Assembly: GCA_937893155.1 (NCBI GenBank)
Contig: CALBGU010000210.1
Coordinates: forward strand, 1-23,161
Source of the DNA: an uncultured Treponema sp.
Lineage (GTDB): Bacteria; Spirochaetota; Spirochaetia; Treponematales; Treponemataceae
DNA: 23,161 nucleotides
Direction: 5' to 3'
Within the stretch, counting starts at the first letter, position 1. Each line of letters starts with the position of its first letter. Below the pieces are notes generated by a model. The model did no database searches. It had not been told where the DNA came from and saw nothing but the letters and a program-made list of their open reading frames with translations. Shown in pieces: positions 14,866 to 22,622 of the stretch. A program made the position numbers and the translations under genes.

Positions 14866-16647
14866 TCATATTCCTAGCTTGATTATATCCTGCAGCCGCC
14901 GTCTAGCATATTCACGGATTTTCTTATCGTATTGCGGATACAGCATATACGCCAAAATCGCCTTTCCGCGTGCATAAAGCGCAGGACGCCCCATAACGCG
15001 ACAGACCGAATATGCCGCATCTGCGCAGGCTTTGAGCAATACCGAATCAGAAGGCAATGCGCGGCGTGTTTCCACAAACTCAATCTCACGCAAAAGAGAG
15101 CCGTCCTCATCGTAACCAATTTTTCCCACAGCGTTTAGCAAAAAAACAAGCATTTGCTTATCGGTAACAGTGTGCAAAAGTCTCGCGATTTCCTCCGCAA
15201 AAATACTTGAACCAAAAAGTGCCATCAACGAACACAGTTCTTGCTGATACACAATATCGCTTCGGAACTTGGAACGCACATCGCGGCTTGCAGAATCATC
15301 TCCCGATTCATAAAATTCTGCCATTTCTTTTGCTTCATGCTTTAAAACCTGAATCCATTTTTGCTCAAGCGAACTGTATTCCCCTTCGTTCAGTTTTTTA
15401 ACCAACTCTTCGTAATCGCTTTTTTCCAATGCGCGAACAGAATACCCGTCAATATTTTTTGTTTCAGAAAAAAAACTCTGATATATTTGAGGCTTTTCTT
15501 TTTTGTTGTTGTCCGTTTTTGCACTTTTTTCTTTTGTGTGCTGAAAAACGCGATAACTTTTCACGACCCAATTTTTTGTGCTAAACGTAATTTGACCATC
15601 GTCAAGGAAAAAAGCATATTCCCAGCCTTTCGCATTCGGCAGAGTAACCGACCACAAAAAATCCCCAGAAAGCGAATACGACGCAGCTTTTGAATTCCCC
15701 GCAAGCGTTATATTTTCGCCATCAGTGGTAAAAAATCCAGCGGCATCAAAAGACGTTTCATGTATTGCAAATTGCGCAGTAATCTCGTGATTTTTGGCAT
15801 TAAAAACCGTAATTTCCGAGCCAGAACCTTTTTTAATTGCCACAACAACCGTATTTTCGGAAGCACACAATTCCGTATTTTCCGGCGAAAGAGCCGAAAA
15901 CCCCGTTTCGCTCGAAACCAAAAGCCACGCAGATTTTGCCGTATTGTCTTCGATTTTGCAAAGCCCTACACTTCCATCGGTGAACGCCAAAAAAAGCCCT
16001 TCGCTGCACTCATACGCCTTGGCAATTTTTCCGCCAAACGTAATCTCTTCGATTTTTTCCCCGAATGGAGAAATTCTAATTCCCGTCGTTTTTCCGTCAT
16101 CGTTTTTTTTCAAAAACGCCACAATCGAGCCGTCGTTAAGCGTAAAAAGCGGTATCGAATCCATTTCGCCGGCATCGAGCGTCCATTTTAGTTTTCCATT
16201 CAGCGCATAACAAGCAATTTCGGTTTTTCCCTGCACAAACATTCTGCCGTCCGCTCCCGCCGTGGGTGGCGCAATAATTTCATCGAACGGCACATATTCA
16301 GACCACAGCGTCATTCCGCTCGGATTGATTAAGTTGAGCTTGTTTTCGCTCGTAACCACATACAAAAAATCTCCGCGCGCCACCGAAAAATACGGCGTAG
16401 GAAAACCGCGAACACGCTGCTGCCACAGCACCGTTCCATTATTGCTGCACGCCACAATCTGATGACCGTCCGTAACCGCCGCAAATCCATACGTCGTTCG
16501 CAAAGGACACGACACAGGATTGCCGCTCAAAACCGTCTGCCACGTCGGTTCTTCATTTTCCAAATCAATTCCGTCTGAAAATGCAGGCAATACAAAAAGA
16601 GAAATCAAAAAAAAGACAAAAATATGCAGATAAACGTTATTTTTCAT
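14866..16647 (-). CDS. Secreted PQQ-like beta-propeller protein with helical C-terminal domain
   Basis: Predicted exported protein of 593 aa. The ATG at 16647 gives a good signal peptide (MKNNVYLHIFVFFLISLFVLPAFS); longer starts run into the methyltransferase gene. Residues of roughly 30-390 contain repeats of PQQ type, such as TDGHQIVACSNNGTVLWQQ, GDFLYVVTSENKLNLINPSG and CYALNGKLKWTL, each a beta-propeller blade with the terminal W. After a charged linker (about 395-410), the C-terminal ~180 residues are helical with HEAT-like pairs (LMALFGSSIFAEEIARLL, MLVFLLNAVGKIGYDEDG). No PQQ-enzyme catalytic residues were seen, so a structural or binding role is likelier. It lies 16 bases after the methyltransferase gene and precedes P83/100. 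Confidence 0.8.
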   Translation of the reverse strand: MKNNVYLHIFVFFLISLFVLPAFSDGIDLENEEPTWQTVLSGNPVSCPLRTTYGFAAVTDGHQIVACSNNGTVLWQQRVRGFPTPYFSVARGDFLYVVTSENKLNLINPSGMTLWSEYVPFDEIIAPPTAGADGRMFVQGKTEIACYALNGKLKWTLDAGEMDSIPLFTLNDGSIVAFLKKNDDGKTTGIRISPFGEKIEEITFGGKIAKAYECSEGLFLAFTDGSVGLCKIEDNTAKSAWLLVSSETGFSALSPENTELCASENTVVVAIKKGSGSEITVFNAKNHEITAQFAIHETSFDAAGFFTTDGENITLAGNSKAASYSLSGDFLWSVTLPNAKGWEYAFFLDDGQITFSTKNWVVKSYRVFQHTKEKSAKTDNNKKEKPQIYQSFFSETKNIDGYSVRALEKSDYEELVKKLNEGEYSSLEQKWIQVLKHEAKEMAEFYESGDDSASRDVRSKFRSDIVYQQELCSLMALFGSSIFAEEIARLLHTVTDKQMLVFLLNAVGKIGYDEDGSLLREIEFVETRRALPSDSVLLKACADAAYSVCRVMGRPALYARGKAILAYMLYPQYDKKIREYARRRLQDIIKLGI

Positions 16648-16663
16648 ACCGATTCTCTTACAA

Positions 16664-17887
16664 TTATTCCCTATTTTCAAGACACGCAAGACTTTCAATA
16701 TGGCTTGTCTGCGGATAAAAATCAAGCAAATAAAGCCGAGTGAGCGTGTAACCGGATTTTACCAGCGCAGAAACATCACGGGCTTGCGTTGCCGGGTCGC
16801 AAGAAACAGCGCGGATTTGGTGCGTTTTTTCCTCCGAAAGCCATTTTACCACCGCTTTTTCCATTCCACTCCGCGGCGGGTCAACCACCACCGCATCGAA
16901 TTGCCCGCATTTTGCTTTCAACGCGCTCCATTGCGTTTTCAAAAACTGTTCGCCGCTCATTCCGTAACTGGTGTGCGTTTTTCCAGCCAGATTCTGCTCG
17001 GCAAAAACCAACGCATCTCGATTGTGCTCCACCAGCGTAACATCGCGAAAATTATCTGCTAAAAACACCGAAAACGTCCCGCACCCAGCATACAAATCCA
17101 AAACTCGCTCACCAAAAAGATTGTCGGTAACTTTTTCGATAGATTTTTCAAGAACAGCAAGATTTGATTGAAAAAAACCCCGCGCATCAAAAGCGATTTT
17201 CTTTCCCGCAAGTTCGATTTCGCACCGATTTTCAGGGCTTTGGAGCGTGCCCGAAAAATAGGTGTTTTCCTTGCGCTTTATTTTTCGTTTTGCACCGCCT
17301 ATAATGGAAGGCTTTTCGTTTTTCTGCCGATTTTCAACCGCCTCGATTACTTTTTTTTCGCCCACAATTCTTTTGTCGCCAAAAACGTGAACCCGCCCAG
17401 TTGATTTTTGGGCGTTTTCAAGCCACTCGTTGATTTCACTTACTGCAATCGGACAATGCTTCACTGCAACACTTTTTGCACTCGATTTTTCCATCAGCGA
17501 GCCGTCGTGAAACTGAAACCGAGAACGATACGCAAATGGATTTCCAGAAATTGCAATGATTTCAGGAACGGTTATCCCTGCGCGCTCAAACGAATCGCGC
17601 AATATCTGTTTGCGAAGCTCAATCTGAAAATCATCGTCGATATGCTGCATATTGCACCCGCCGCACACACCGTACAGCGCGCATTTCGGCTCTCTTCGGT
17701 GCTCCGAAGGCTTTTTTATGTTGACGATTTTTGCCCGCGAAAAATCCGCACGGTCGTCCGTTATCTCAACTTCAAGCGTTTCATTCGGAAGCGCAAAAGG
17801 CACAAAAACATTTTTTCCATTGTGCTTCCCAATACAATCGCCGCCATATATCATTTTCTCTGTTTCTATCGTAATAATTTCTGCCAT
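16664..17887 (-). CDS. rlmD: 23S rRNA (uracil-5-)-methyltransferase, RlmD/RumA type
   Basis: SAM-dependent RNA m5U methyltransferase of 407 aa. A TRAM domain (about 1-55) binds RNA. Four Cys (69, 75, 78 in CALYGVCGGC, and 145 in KHCPI) match the [4Fe-4S] site of RlmD. The methyltransferase domain has the SAM motif DLYAGCG (264-270), DPPRSG (336-341), the nucleophile Cys363 in VSCDPAT and the general base Glu398 in HIES. The target could be U1939 (RlmD) or more than one uridine (RlmCD-like); sequence alone cannot separate these. There is no Shine-Dalgarno; a TATACT box ends nine bases before the ATG. The PQQ-like gene follows after 16 bases. Confidence 0.9.
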   Translation of the reverse strand: MAEIITIETEKMIYGGDCIGKHNGKNVFVPFALPNETLEVEITDDRADFSRAKIVNIKKPSEHRREPKCALYGVCGGCNMQHIDDDFQIELRKQILRDSFERAGITVPEIIAISGNPFAYRSRFQFHDGSLMEKSSAKSVAVKHCPIAVSEINEWLENAQKSTGRVHVFGDKRIVGEKKVIEAVENRQKNEKPSIIGGAKRKIKRKENTYFSGTLQSPENRCEIELAGKKIAFDARGFFQSNLAVLEKSIEKVTDNLFGERVLDLYAGCGTFSVFLADNFRDVTLVEHNRDALVFAEQNLAGKTHTSYGMSGEQFLKTQWSALKAKCGQFDAVVVDPPRSGMEKAVVKWLSEEKTHQIRAVSCDPATQARDVSALVKSGYTLTRLYLLDFYPQTSHIESLACLENRE

Positions 17888-17896
17888 TTTGCAAAA

Positions 17897-17902
17897 AGTA
17901 TA
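17897..17902 (-). promoter_or_regulatory. -10 box close to the rlmD start codon
   Basis: TATACT on the minus strand (five of six matches) is followed after nine bases by the ATG at 17887. The start site would be about three bases before the ATG. No convincing -35 hexamer was found at 16-18 bases, so the promoter is uncertain. Confidence 0.4.
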
Positions 17903-18029
17903 TCAAAATCTTTGATTTTAGTCTTTTAGAATTACGATTGTTTTTTAGAAAATCTACTTAAATTTTTTCATCACACCACAAAATATCCAAAATCTTTACT
18001 TTTGGGCATTTCATAAAAGTTTTTTTTAT

Positions 18030-18068
18030 AAAAATGCCCCCGCGAATAAGGTGCGCAGGGGCATTTTT
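18030..18068 (-). terminator. Rho-independent terminator of the mgl operon
   Basis: AAAAATGCCCC (18030-18040) and GGGGCATTTTT (18058-18068) form an 11-bp perfect stem with a 17-base loop, 12 bases past the mglC stop. A T-rich stretch follows on the minus strand; the symmetric A/T ends would also allow weaker action on the other strand. Confidence 0.9.
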
Positions 18069-18080
18069 CAAAAAAGAAAA

Positions 18081-19709
18081 TTACTTTCTCTTGAGATATT
18101 TGATAGAATCAAGCGCAACAGCAGCAATGATAATCAAACCTTTGAACACGAACTGCAAGTTTGTGTCGATGTGCAAGAACGTCAAGCAGTACGTCAAGCC
18201 AGTGAAAATAATAACACCGATTGCCGCGCCGCCGATTTTTCCGATACCGCCGTTAAACGAGATGCCACCGACAACACACGCCGCGATTGCGTCCATTTCA
18301 TAGCCCTGACCTGTACCTGCACTCGCATTCGCGCGGAATGCTTCGAGGAACGCACCGCAACCGTAGAAAATACCCGCCATAATAAACACGCCAAGCGTCG
18401 TCCAGAACACACTAATACCAGAAACGCTCGCCGCCTCCGCGTTGCCGCCGACCGCGTACATATTTTTGCCGAACGTCGTCTTATTCCAGATGAACCACGC
18501 AACGATTATCGCGATGATTGCAGGAATGATGAGTTTCGGGAACGTAACCAATTCGCCGTTGACCACACCCATAATCCATCGACCGCCAATCAAGTCTTTT
18601 ACTTTTGCGTCGATTGAACCAACAGGAGTTCCCGTCGTGCCAAAGAACAAAAGTCCGTAAATGATAAGCTGCGTTGAAAGCGTTGAAATAAACGGGTGGA
18701 TTTTCAATTTTGCCGTAAAGAAGCCTGCGAAACAGCAGAACGCCGTACACAAGAAGATTGACAGGAACAGCGCCATAAACAAGCGGCAGCCCATCGGGAG
18801 CGTCGTGAAATCCCACGGACCCATACCAAAAAATTTGACGATGTTCACACCCGGGTGCAAAATCAAGCCCGTAACAACAGAACCAAGCGCAACCATTCGA
18901 CCAACACTCAAATCCGTACCAGCAAGCAAAATCAAGCCCGCAACGCCAAGCGCGTAGAACATACGAGTTGAAGACTGCTCAAGAATCGTGAAAATATTAG
19001 GCAGCGTCAAGAGATTTCCTGCACCAATAGCCGGAGCCACGATGATACACACAATGAAGAACAGCAAAATCGCCAAATACAATCCGTTTTCAAGGAAGAA
19101 TTTTGACGCTTTGAAATTATAGATATAATTTTTCCATGAAAGCTCAATATCTTCGCAGAAATTCGTTTTTCCATTGCGCAGCGTGCGATTTGTCTGAACG
19201 TGGTCAGTAAATGCCTGCTTTTTCGCATCATTGCAGCGGTCGATTTCGGTCTGAATCTTATTGCGTGCATCAAAAAGAGCGCTCTTGAGCTCATACTTTG
19301 CAGTTTCGCGGTCATGTTCCGTGCTTGCCGCTGCAATTCGTCCCTGCGCTTCAGCCTTTATCGTGCCGCATTTCATCGCAAGCTGTTTTTTCAGTTCTGC
19401 AATTTTTGCATTCTGCTCTGCGTTCACATTTGCGATGTACTCTTTTGCGATAGAGTTCGCATACGTTACCGCCTCTTTGGTCAGCTGCACATCAGCCACC
19501 CCATTCTGCACAGCAACTTGTTGCGCCTTTTCCATTTCGCTCGAATACTTCGCGACAGCCTCAGATTTCTCCGCATCAGAAAGCATTTTATTGCGTTTGA
19601 TGTTGCTGATTTCCAATTTCATCTCAGCAACTTTATTCACTCCCGTTGCGCGAAGAGCGTCAAGTTTTTCGATATATTCATTAAGTTTCTTGTCGTCGGT
19701 AAAAGACAT
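18081..19709 (-). CDS. mglC: Galactose/methyl-galactoside ABC transporter permease MglC with long N-terminal coiled-coil extension
   Basis: Inner-membrane permease of the sugar-type (BPD_transp_2) ABC family, the partner of MglA and MglB. It is 542 aa, while typical MglC is about 335. The first ~200 residues are soluble, charged and mostly helical, with coiled-coil-like segments (about 5-65 and 75-175). The first membrane segment starts at about 207. The permease core then looks normal: LAGTDLSVGRMVALGS, FISTLSTQLIIYGLLFFGTTG, the ABC-contact loop YAVGGNAEAASVSGISV and GGISFNGGIGKIGGAAIGV. AAGGAG precedes the ATG at 19709, so the extension is translated unless an internal start is used. It lies 16 bases after mglA and ends the operon. 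Confidence 0.93.
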   Translation of the reverse strand: MSFTDDKKLNEYIEKLDALRATGVNKVAEMKLEISNIKRNKMLSDAEKSEAVAKYSSEMEKAQQVAVQNGVADVQLTKEAVTYANSIAKEYIANVNAEQNAKIAELKKQLAMKCGTIKAEAQGRIAAASTEHDRETAKYELKSALFDARNKIQTEIDRCNDAKKQAFTDHVQTNRTLRNGKTNFCEDIELSWKNYIYNFKASKFFLENGLYLAILLFFIVCIIVAPAIGAGNLLTLPNIFTILEQSSTRMFYALGVAGLILLAGTDLSVGRMVALGSVVTGLILHPGVNIVKFFGMGPWDFTTLPMGCRLFMALFLSIFLCTAFCCFAGFFTAKLKIHPFISTLSTQLIIYGLLFFGTTGTPVGSIDAKVKDLIGGRWIMGVVNGELVTFPKLIIPAIIAIIVAWFIWNKTTFGKNMYAVGGNAEAASVSGISVFWTTLGVFIMAGIFYGCGAFLEAFRANASAGTGQGYEMDAIAACVVGGISFNGGIGKIGGAAIGVIIFTGLTYCLTFLHIDTNLQFVFKGLIIIAAVALDSIKYLKRK

Positions 19710-19725
19710 AAAATTCTCCTTAAAA

Positions 19726-21219
19726 TTACAGATACTTTGCAGAAAGTCGCAAAAGAGCTTCTTGGTCAGTGGTCTTTGTATCCACAATGCCAGCAAGCCT
19801 ATGGTTCGACATCACAGCGATACGGTTTGTTATACCCAAAATTTCAGGCATTTCGCTTGAAACGACGATAATCGTTTTTCCCTCTTTCGCCATTTGGATA
19901 ATGAGCTGATAAATCTCATATTTCGCACCGACATCAATTCCGCGCGTAGGCTCATCGAGCAAAAACACATCAGGTTCTCGCTCCATCCACTTACCGATGA
20001 TGACTTTCTGCTGATTTCCGCCCGAAAGCGCCGTAATAAGCTCGTCCGCGCTCACACATTTCGTGTGCATACGCTTTATCTCGCGATTTGCCGCGTCCCG
20101 CATCTTTCGGTTGGAGAGAATCCCCATCGTTTTGTACTGCTCAAGATTCGTGATAACCGTGTTAAACTCGATTGTATCCTTTCCGAACATTCCGTTGAGT
20201 TTTCGCTCCTCGGTAACAAGCGCAAAATTGTATTCCATCGCATCTTTGCTCGACTTAAAGCGCAGTTTGTGCCCGTCAAGAATGATTTCTCCCGTGGCAA
20301 TCGTGCGGATTCCAAAAATCGACTCCAAAAGCTCGCTGCGTCCTGCGCCAACCAACCCATAAAGCCCAAAAATCTCGCCCTTTCGCACCTTAAACGAAAT
20401 ATCTTCAAGATGAGGCTCGTATTTTGTTGAAAGATTTTTAATTTCGAGATAGTCCTTTCCGGGTGTATTGTCAACATCTGGGAAACGCTTATCGAGAGAA
20501 CGCCCAACCATCGCAGAAATGAGCTTATTCATATCAGTATCTTTAGAACTGGCAGACAAAACCATTGCACCATCGCGAAGCACTGAAATATCGTCGCAAA
20601 TCTGAAAAATTTCGTCCATTTTGTGCGAAATATACACAAACGAAACGCCTTTCGCCTTGAGGTCGCGCACAATCGAAAAGAGCTTATTCACCTCTGGCTC
20701 AGTCAGCGAAGAAGTCGGCTCGTCCAACACGATAATTTTCGCATTGTAACTCACCGCTTTCGCAATTTCGACCATTTGCCGCTGAGAAACGCTCATCGTT
20801 CGCATAACCGTATTCGGATTGACGCTCATATTCAGCGACGCAAAGAGTTTGCTGCTCTCTTTGAACATCTTCTGCTCGTCAATCATACCCATTTTCTTTG
20901 GATAGCGACCAAGGAAAAGATTATCAGTTACAGTACGGTCAAGACACTGATTCAATTCCTGATGAACCATCGCCACGCCGTTTTCAAGGGCTTCTTTTGG
21001 ATTTTTGAAGTCAATCGGCTTACCGTCAAGAAATATTTGTCCTTCGTCTTTGGCATAAATTCCGAAAAGGCACTTCATCATAGTAGATTTTCCAGCACCA
21101 TTTTCGCCCATAAGCCCCATTACACTGCCCTTTCTAACAGTGAGATTTATGCCGTTCAAAACTTTGTTTTTCGCAAAGGATTTTGAGAGATTTTTTAGTT
21201 CCAAAACCACTTCGTTCAT
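19726..21219 (-). CDS. mglA: Galactose/methyl-galactoside ABC transporter ATP-binding protein MglA
   Basis: Tandem-NBD ATPase that powers the Mgl sugar importer at the cytoplasmic face of the membrane. It is 497 aa from the ATG at 21219, which has a GGAGA Shine-Dalgarno; a longer frame to 21300 crosses the intergenic hairpin. NBD1 has Walker A GENGAGKS (38-45), a divergent signature MSVSQRQM (about 142-149) and Walker B IIVLDEPTSSL. NBD2 has the usual degenerate P-loop GLVGAGRSE (about 288-296), signature LSGGNQQKV (398-406) and Walker B VFLLDEPTRGIDVG. This asymmetry is normal for monosaccharide transporters such as MglA and RbsA. It lies between mglB and mglC in one operon. Confidence 0.97.
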   Translation of the reverse strand: MNEVVLELKNLSKSFAKNKVLNGINLTVRKGSVMGLMGENGAGKSTMMKCLFGIYAKDEGQIFLDGKPIDFKNPKEALENGVAMVHQELNQCLDRTVTDNLFLGRYPKKMGMIDEQKMFKESSKLFASLNMSVNPNTVMRTMSVSQRQMVEIAKAVSYNAKIIVLDEPTSSLTEPEVNKLFSIVRDLKAKGVSFVYISHKMDEIFQICDDISVLRDGAMVLSASSKDTDMNKLISAMVGRSLDKRFPDVDNTPGKDYLEIKNLSTKYEPHLEDISFKVRKGEIFGLYGLVGAGRSELLESIFGIRTIATGEIILDGHKLRFKSSKDAMEYNFALVTEERKLNGMFGKDTIEFNTVITNLEQYKTMGILSNRKMRDAANREIKRMHTKCVSADELITALSGGNQQKVIIGKWMEREPDVFLLDEPTRGIDVGAKYEIYQLIIQMAKEGKTIIVVSSEMPEILGITNRIAVMSNHRLAGIVDTKTTDQEALLRLSAKYL

Positions 21220-21253
21220 TGTATTCTCCGTAAAAAGCAGATTTTCTCTGCAC

Positions 21254-21294
21254 AAAAAAGCCTGTAAAAACCTCATTTTGTTTCTACAGGCTTT
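21254..21294 (-). terminator. Intercistronic hairpin between mglB and mglA (possible attenuator)
   Basis: On the minus strand AAAGCCTGTA and TACAGGCTTT form a 10-bp perfect stem (outer ends 21258 and 21294) with a 17-base loop, followed by further T (T tract complement of 21254-21257). It lies about 25 bases after the mglB stop. A partial terminator here would yield excess mglB mRNA, as is common in binding-protein transporters, and may also protect its 3' end. Confidence 0.7.
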
Positions 21295-21318
21295 GTACAA
21301 AAAGCGATTTACGCTTTT

Positions 21319-22530
21319 TTAGTACTTGAGCTTGTCTGTATAATCGCGACCAGAGTTTGTCTTAACCATGTTAATCGCGTAAGCATCAAAGCTGTTGAGG
21401 TTTGTAAACTTATCCAAGCAAGAAGCCTCGTTCTGACCGTCACCCTGAACAATCTGCAAATCGAGATTGAGGAGCGGTGCATAATACTGCAATGCAGGGA
21501 GATAAGATGATGAAAGGAAGTTATCTGCCGCGTTGTAAATCGTGAGCATAACCTTCTTTTTCTCTGCATTTGTCTGCTTGATACCCTTATCGCGATTACC
21601 CGCTTTGTAATCCTGCCAGTTAGAAGCATTTACACCAGCATTCTTTGCAAGAACTGCGCGCTGTGCTGGAATGTACTCGATTTCAGCAGAAATCTTATTA
21701 CCATACTGGTCAGCCTCAGAAATTCCCTTCTTTACAGAATCTTCACCAGTAACACCATCAAGCAAATTGCGGATAACCTGCAATGTTGCAGTAGCCTGTG
21801 CATCGACGTTCTGAGAAACAGTTCCGGTAAGTTTTCCTGCACCGATAGCCTCGATAGCGTCTGCGTTTGCATCATAACCGAAAATCGGCACACCTGCAGG
21901 ATAGTTTGAAGCCTGCAAACAGCCCATAGCCATACCATCATTGTTAGAAACGACCATATCAATAGCCGTACCGTATTTTGTTGCCCAACCGCCCATAGCG
22001 TCAGTTGCGGCATTTGCATTCCATGTTGAACCATCAGAACCTGTCATCGGCTTTCCTTCAAGCTCAACAACCTTGAATTCTTTTCCGCCGATTGTAACAG
22101 AACCTTCTTTTACATTTGTCGGCTCTGTACTTCCGTTCCATGTTCCGAGTGCTTTTCGGATACCCTCTGTTCGAGCATTTGAGTCGTTGTGTCCGACATC
22201 ACCGATACAAAGAACATAACCGATAGTTCCATCGCCGTTGCGGTCAATAGACACGTCCTGAGTTGCAAGCCAATCCGTAATCAGCTTGCCCTGAACAGCT
22301 CCGCCGCCTGCTGCATCGAAACCTACATAGTAGGTCTTGTCGTTCCAGTTCATTGCAGAAGCAGACATATCAATCTGACCTGAAACTGGATCTGAAGGCT
22401 GTCTGTTAAAGAAAACAAAGGGCTTATCCTTATTCTGGATGACTTTTGCGCCATTACCACCCTTAGAACATGATGACAAAGCAGCAACAGAGAGTACTGC
22501 TGCAGAAAGTGCAAGAATTGATTTTTTCAT
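21319..22530 (-). CDS. mglB: Galactose/glucose-binding lipoprotein MglB with permuted topology
   Basis: Periplasmic-side sugar-binding lipoprotein of the MglBAC importer, 403 aa, with signal peptide and lipobox LSSC (Cys21). Compared with E. coli MglB, the order is rearranged. Residues about 30-295 match E. coli from about 75 to its C-terminus. A linker of about 30 residues follows, and residues about 326-403 match the E. coli N-terminus (MLTIYNAADNF with VTIYKYDDNF). Sugar contacts are kept: Asn42, His114, Asp116, Arg120, Trp170, Asn197, Asp220, Asp336 and Phe338, equal to E. coli Asn91, His152, Asp154, Arg158, Trp183, Asn211, Asp236, Asp14 and Phe16. A calcium loop DRNGDG (96-101) is also present. 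T. pallidum Tp0684 has the same divergent topology. AGGAGAT precedes the ATG. Confidence 0.95.
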   Translation of the reverse strand: MKKSILALSAAVLSVAALSSCSKGGNGAKVIQNKDKPFVFFNRQPSDPVSGQIDMSASAMNWNDKTYYVGFDAAGGGAVQGKLITDWLATQDVSIDRNGDGTIGYVLCIGDVGHNDSNARTEGIRKALGTWNGSTEPTNVKEGSVTIGGKEFKVVELEGKPMTGSDGSTWNANAATDAMGGWATKYGTAIDMVVSNNDGMAMGCLQASNYPAGVPIFGYDANADAIEAIGAGKLTGTVSQNVDAQATATLQVIRNLLDGVTGEDSVKKGISEADQYGNKISAEIEYIPAQRAVLAKNAGVNASNWQDYKAGNRDKGIKQTNAEKKKVMLTIYNAADNFLSSSYLPALQYYAPLLNLDLQIVQGDGQNEASCLDKFTNLNSFDAYAINMVKTNSGRDYTDKLKY

Positions 22531-22553
22531 TTTAATCTCCTAACTAAAAAAGT

Positions 22554-22565
22554 GGAAACGTTTCC
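22554..22565. promoter_or_regulatory. Palindromic LacI/GalR-type operator in the mglB leader
   Basis: GGAAACGTTTCC is a perfect 12-bp palindrome with the central CG typical of LacI/GalR-family sites; the flanked form TGGAAACGTTTCCT also resembles catabolite-responsive elements. It lies downstream of the -10, at about +22 to +33 of the predicted transcript, where a bound repressor would block elongation. Confidence 0.75.
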
Positions 22566-22593
22566 TGCTTAACGCTTCCCTCAAGTATTTTAC

Positions 22594-22622
22594 ATGATAC
22601 ACCGCTTTTTAACACTTGTCAA
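22594..22622 (-). promoter_or_regulatory. Sigma-70 promoter of mglBAC
   Basis: On the minus strand a perfect TTGACA (22617-22622), a 17-base spacer and TATCAT (22594-22599, five of six). The TGA inside the -35 hexamer is also the stop codon of the upstream gene. The predicted leader is about 57 bases long and includes the operator. Confidence 0.8.
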
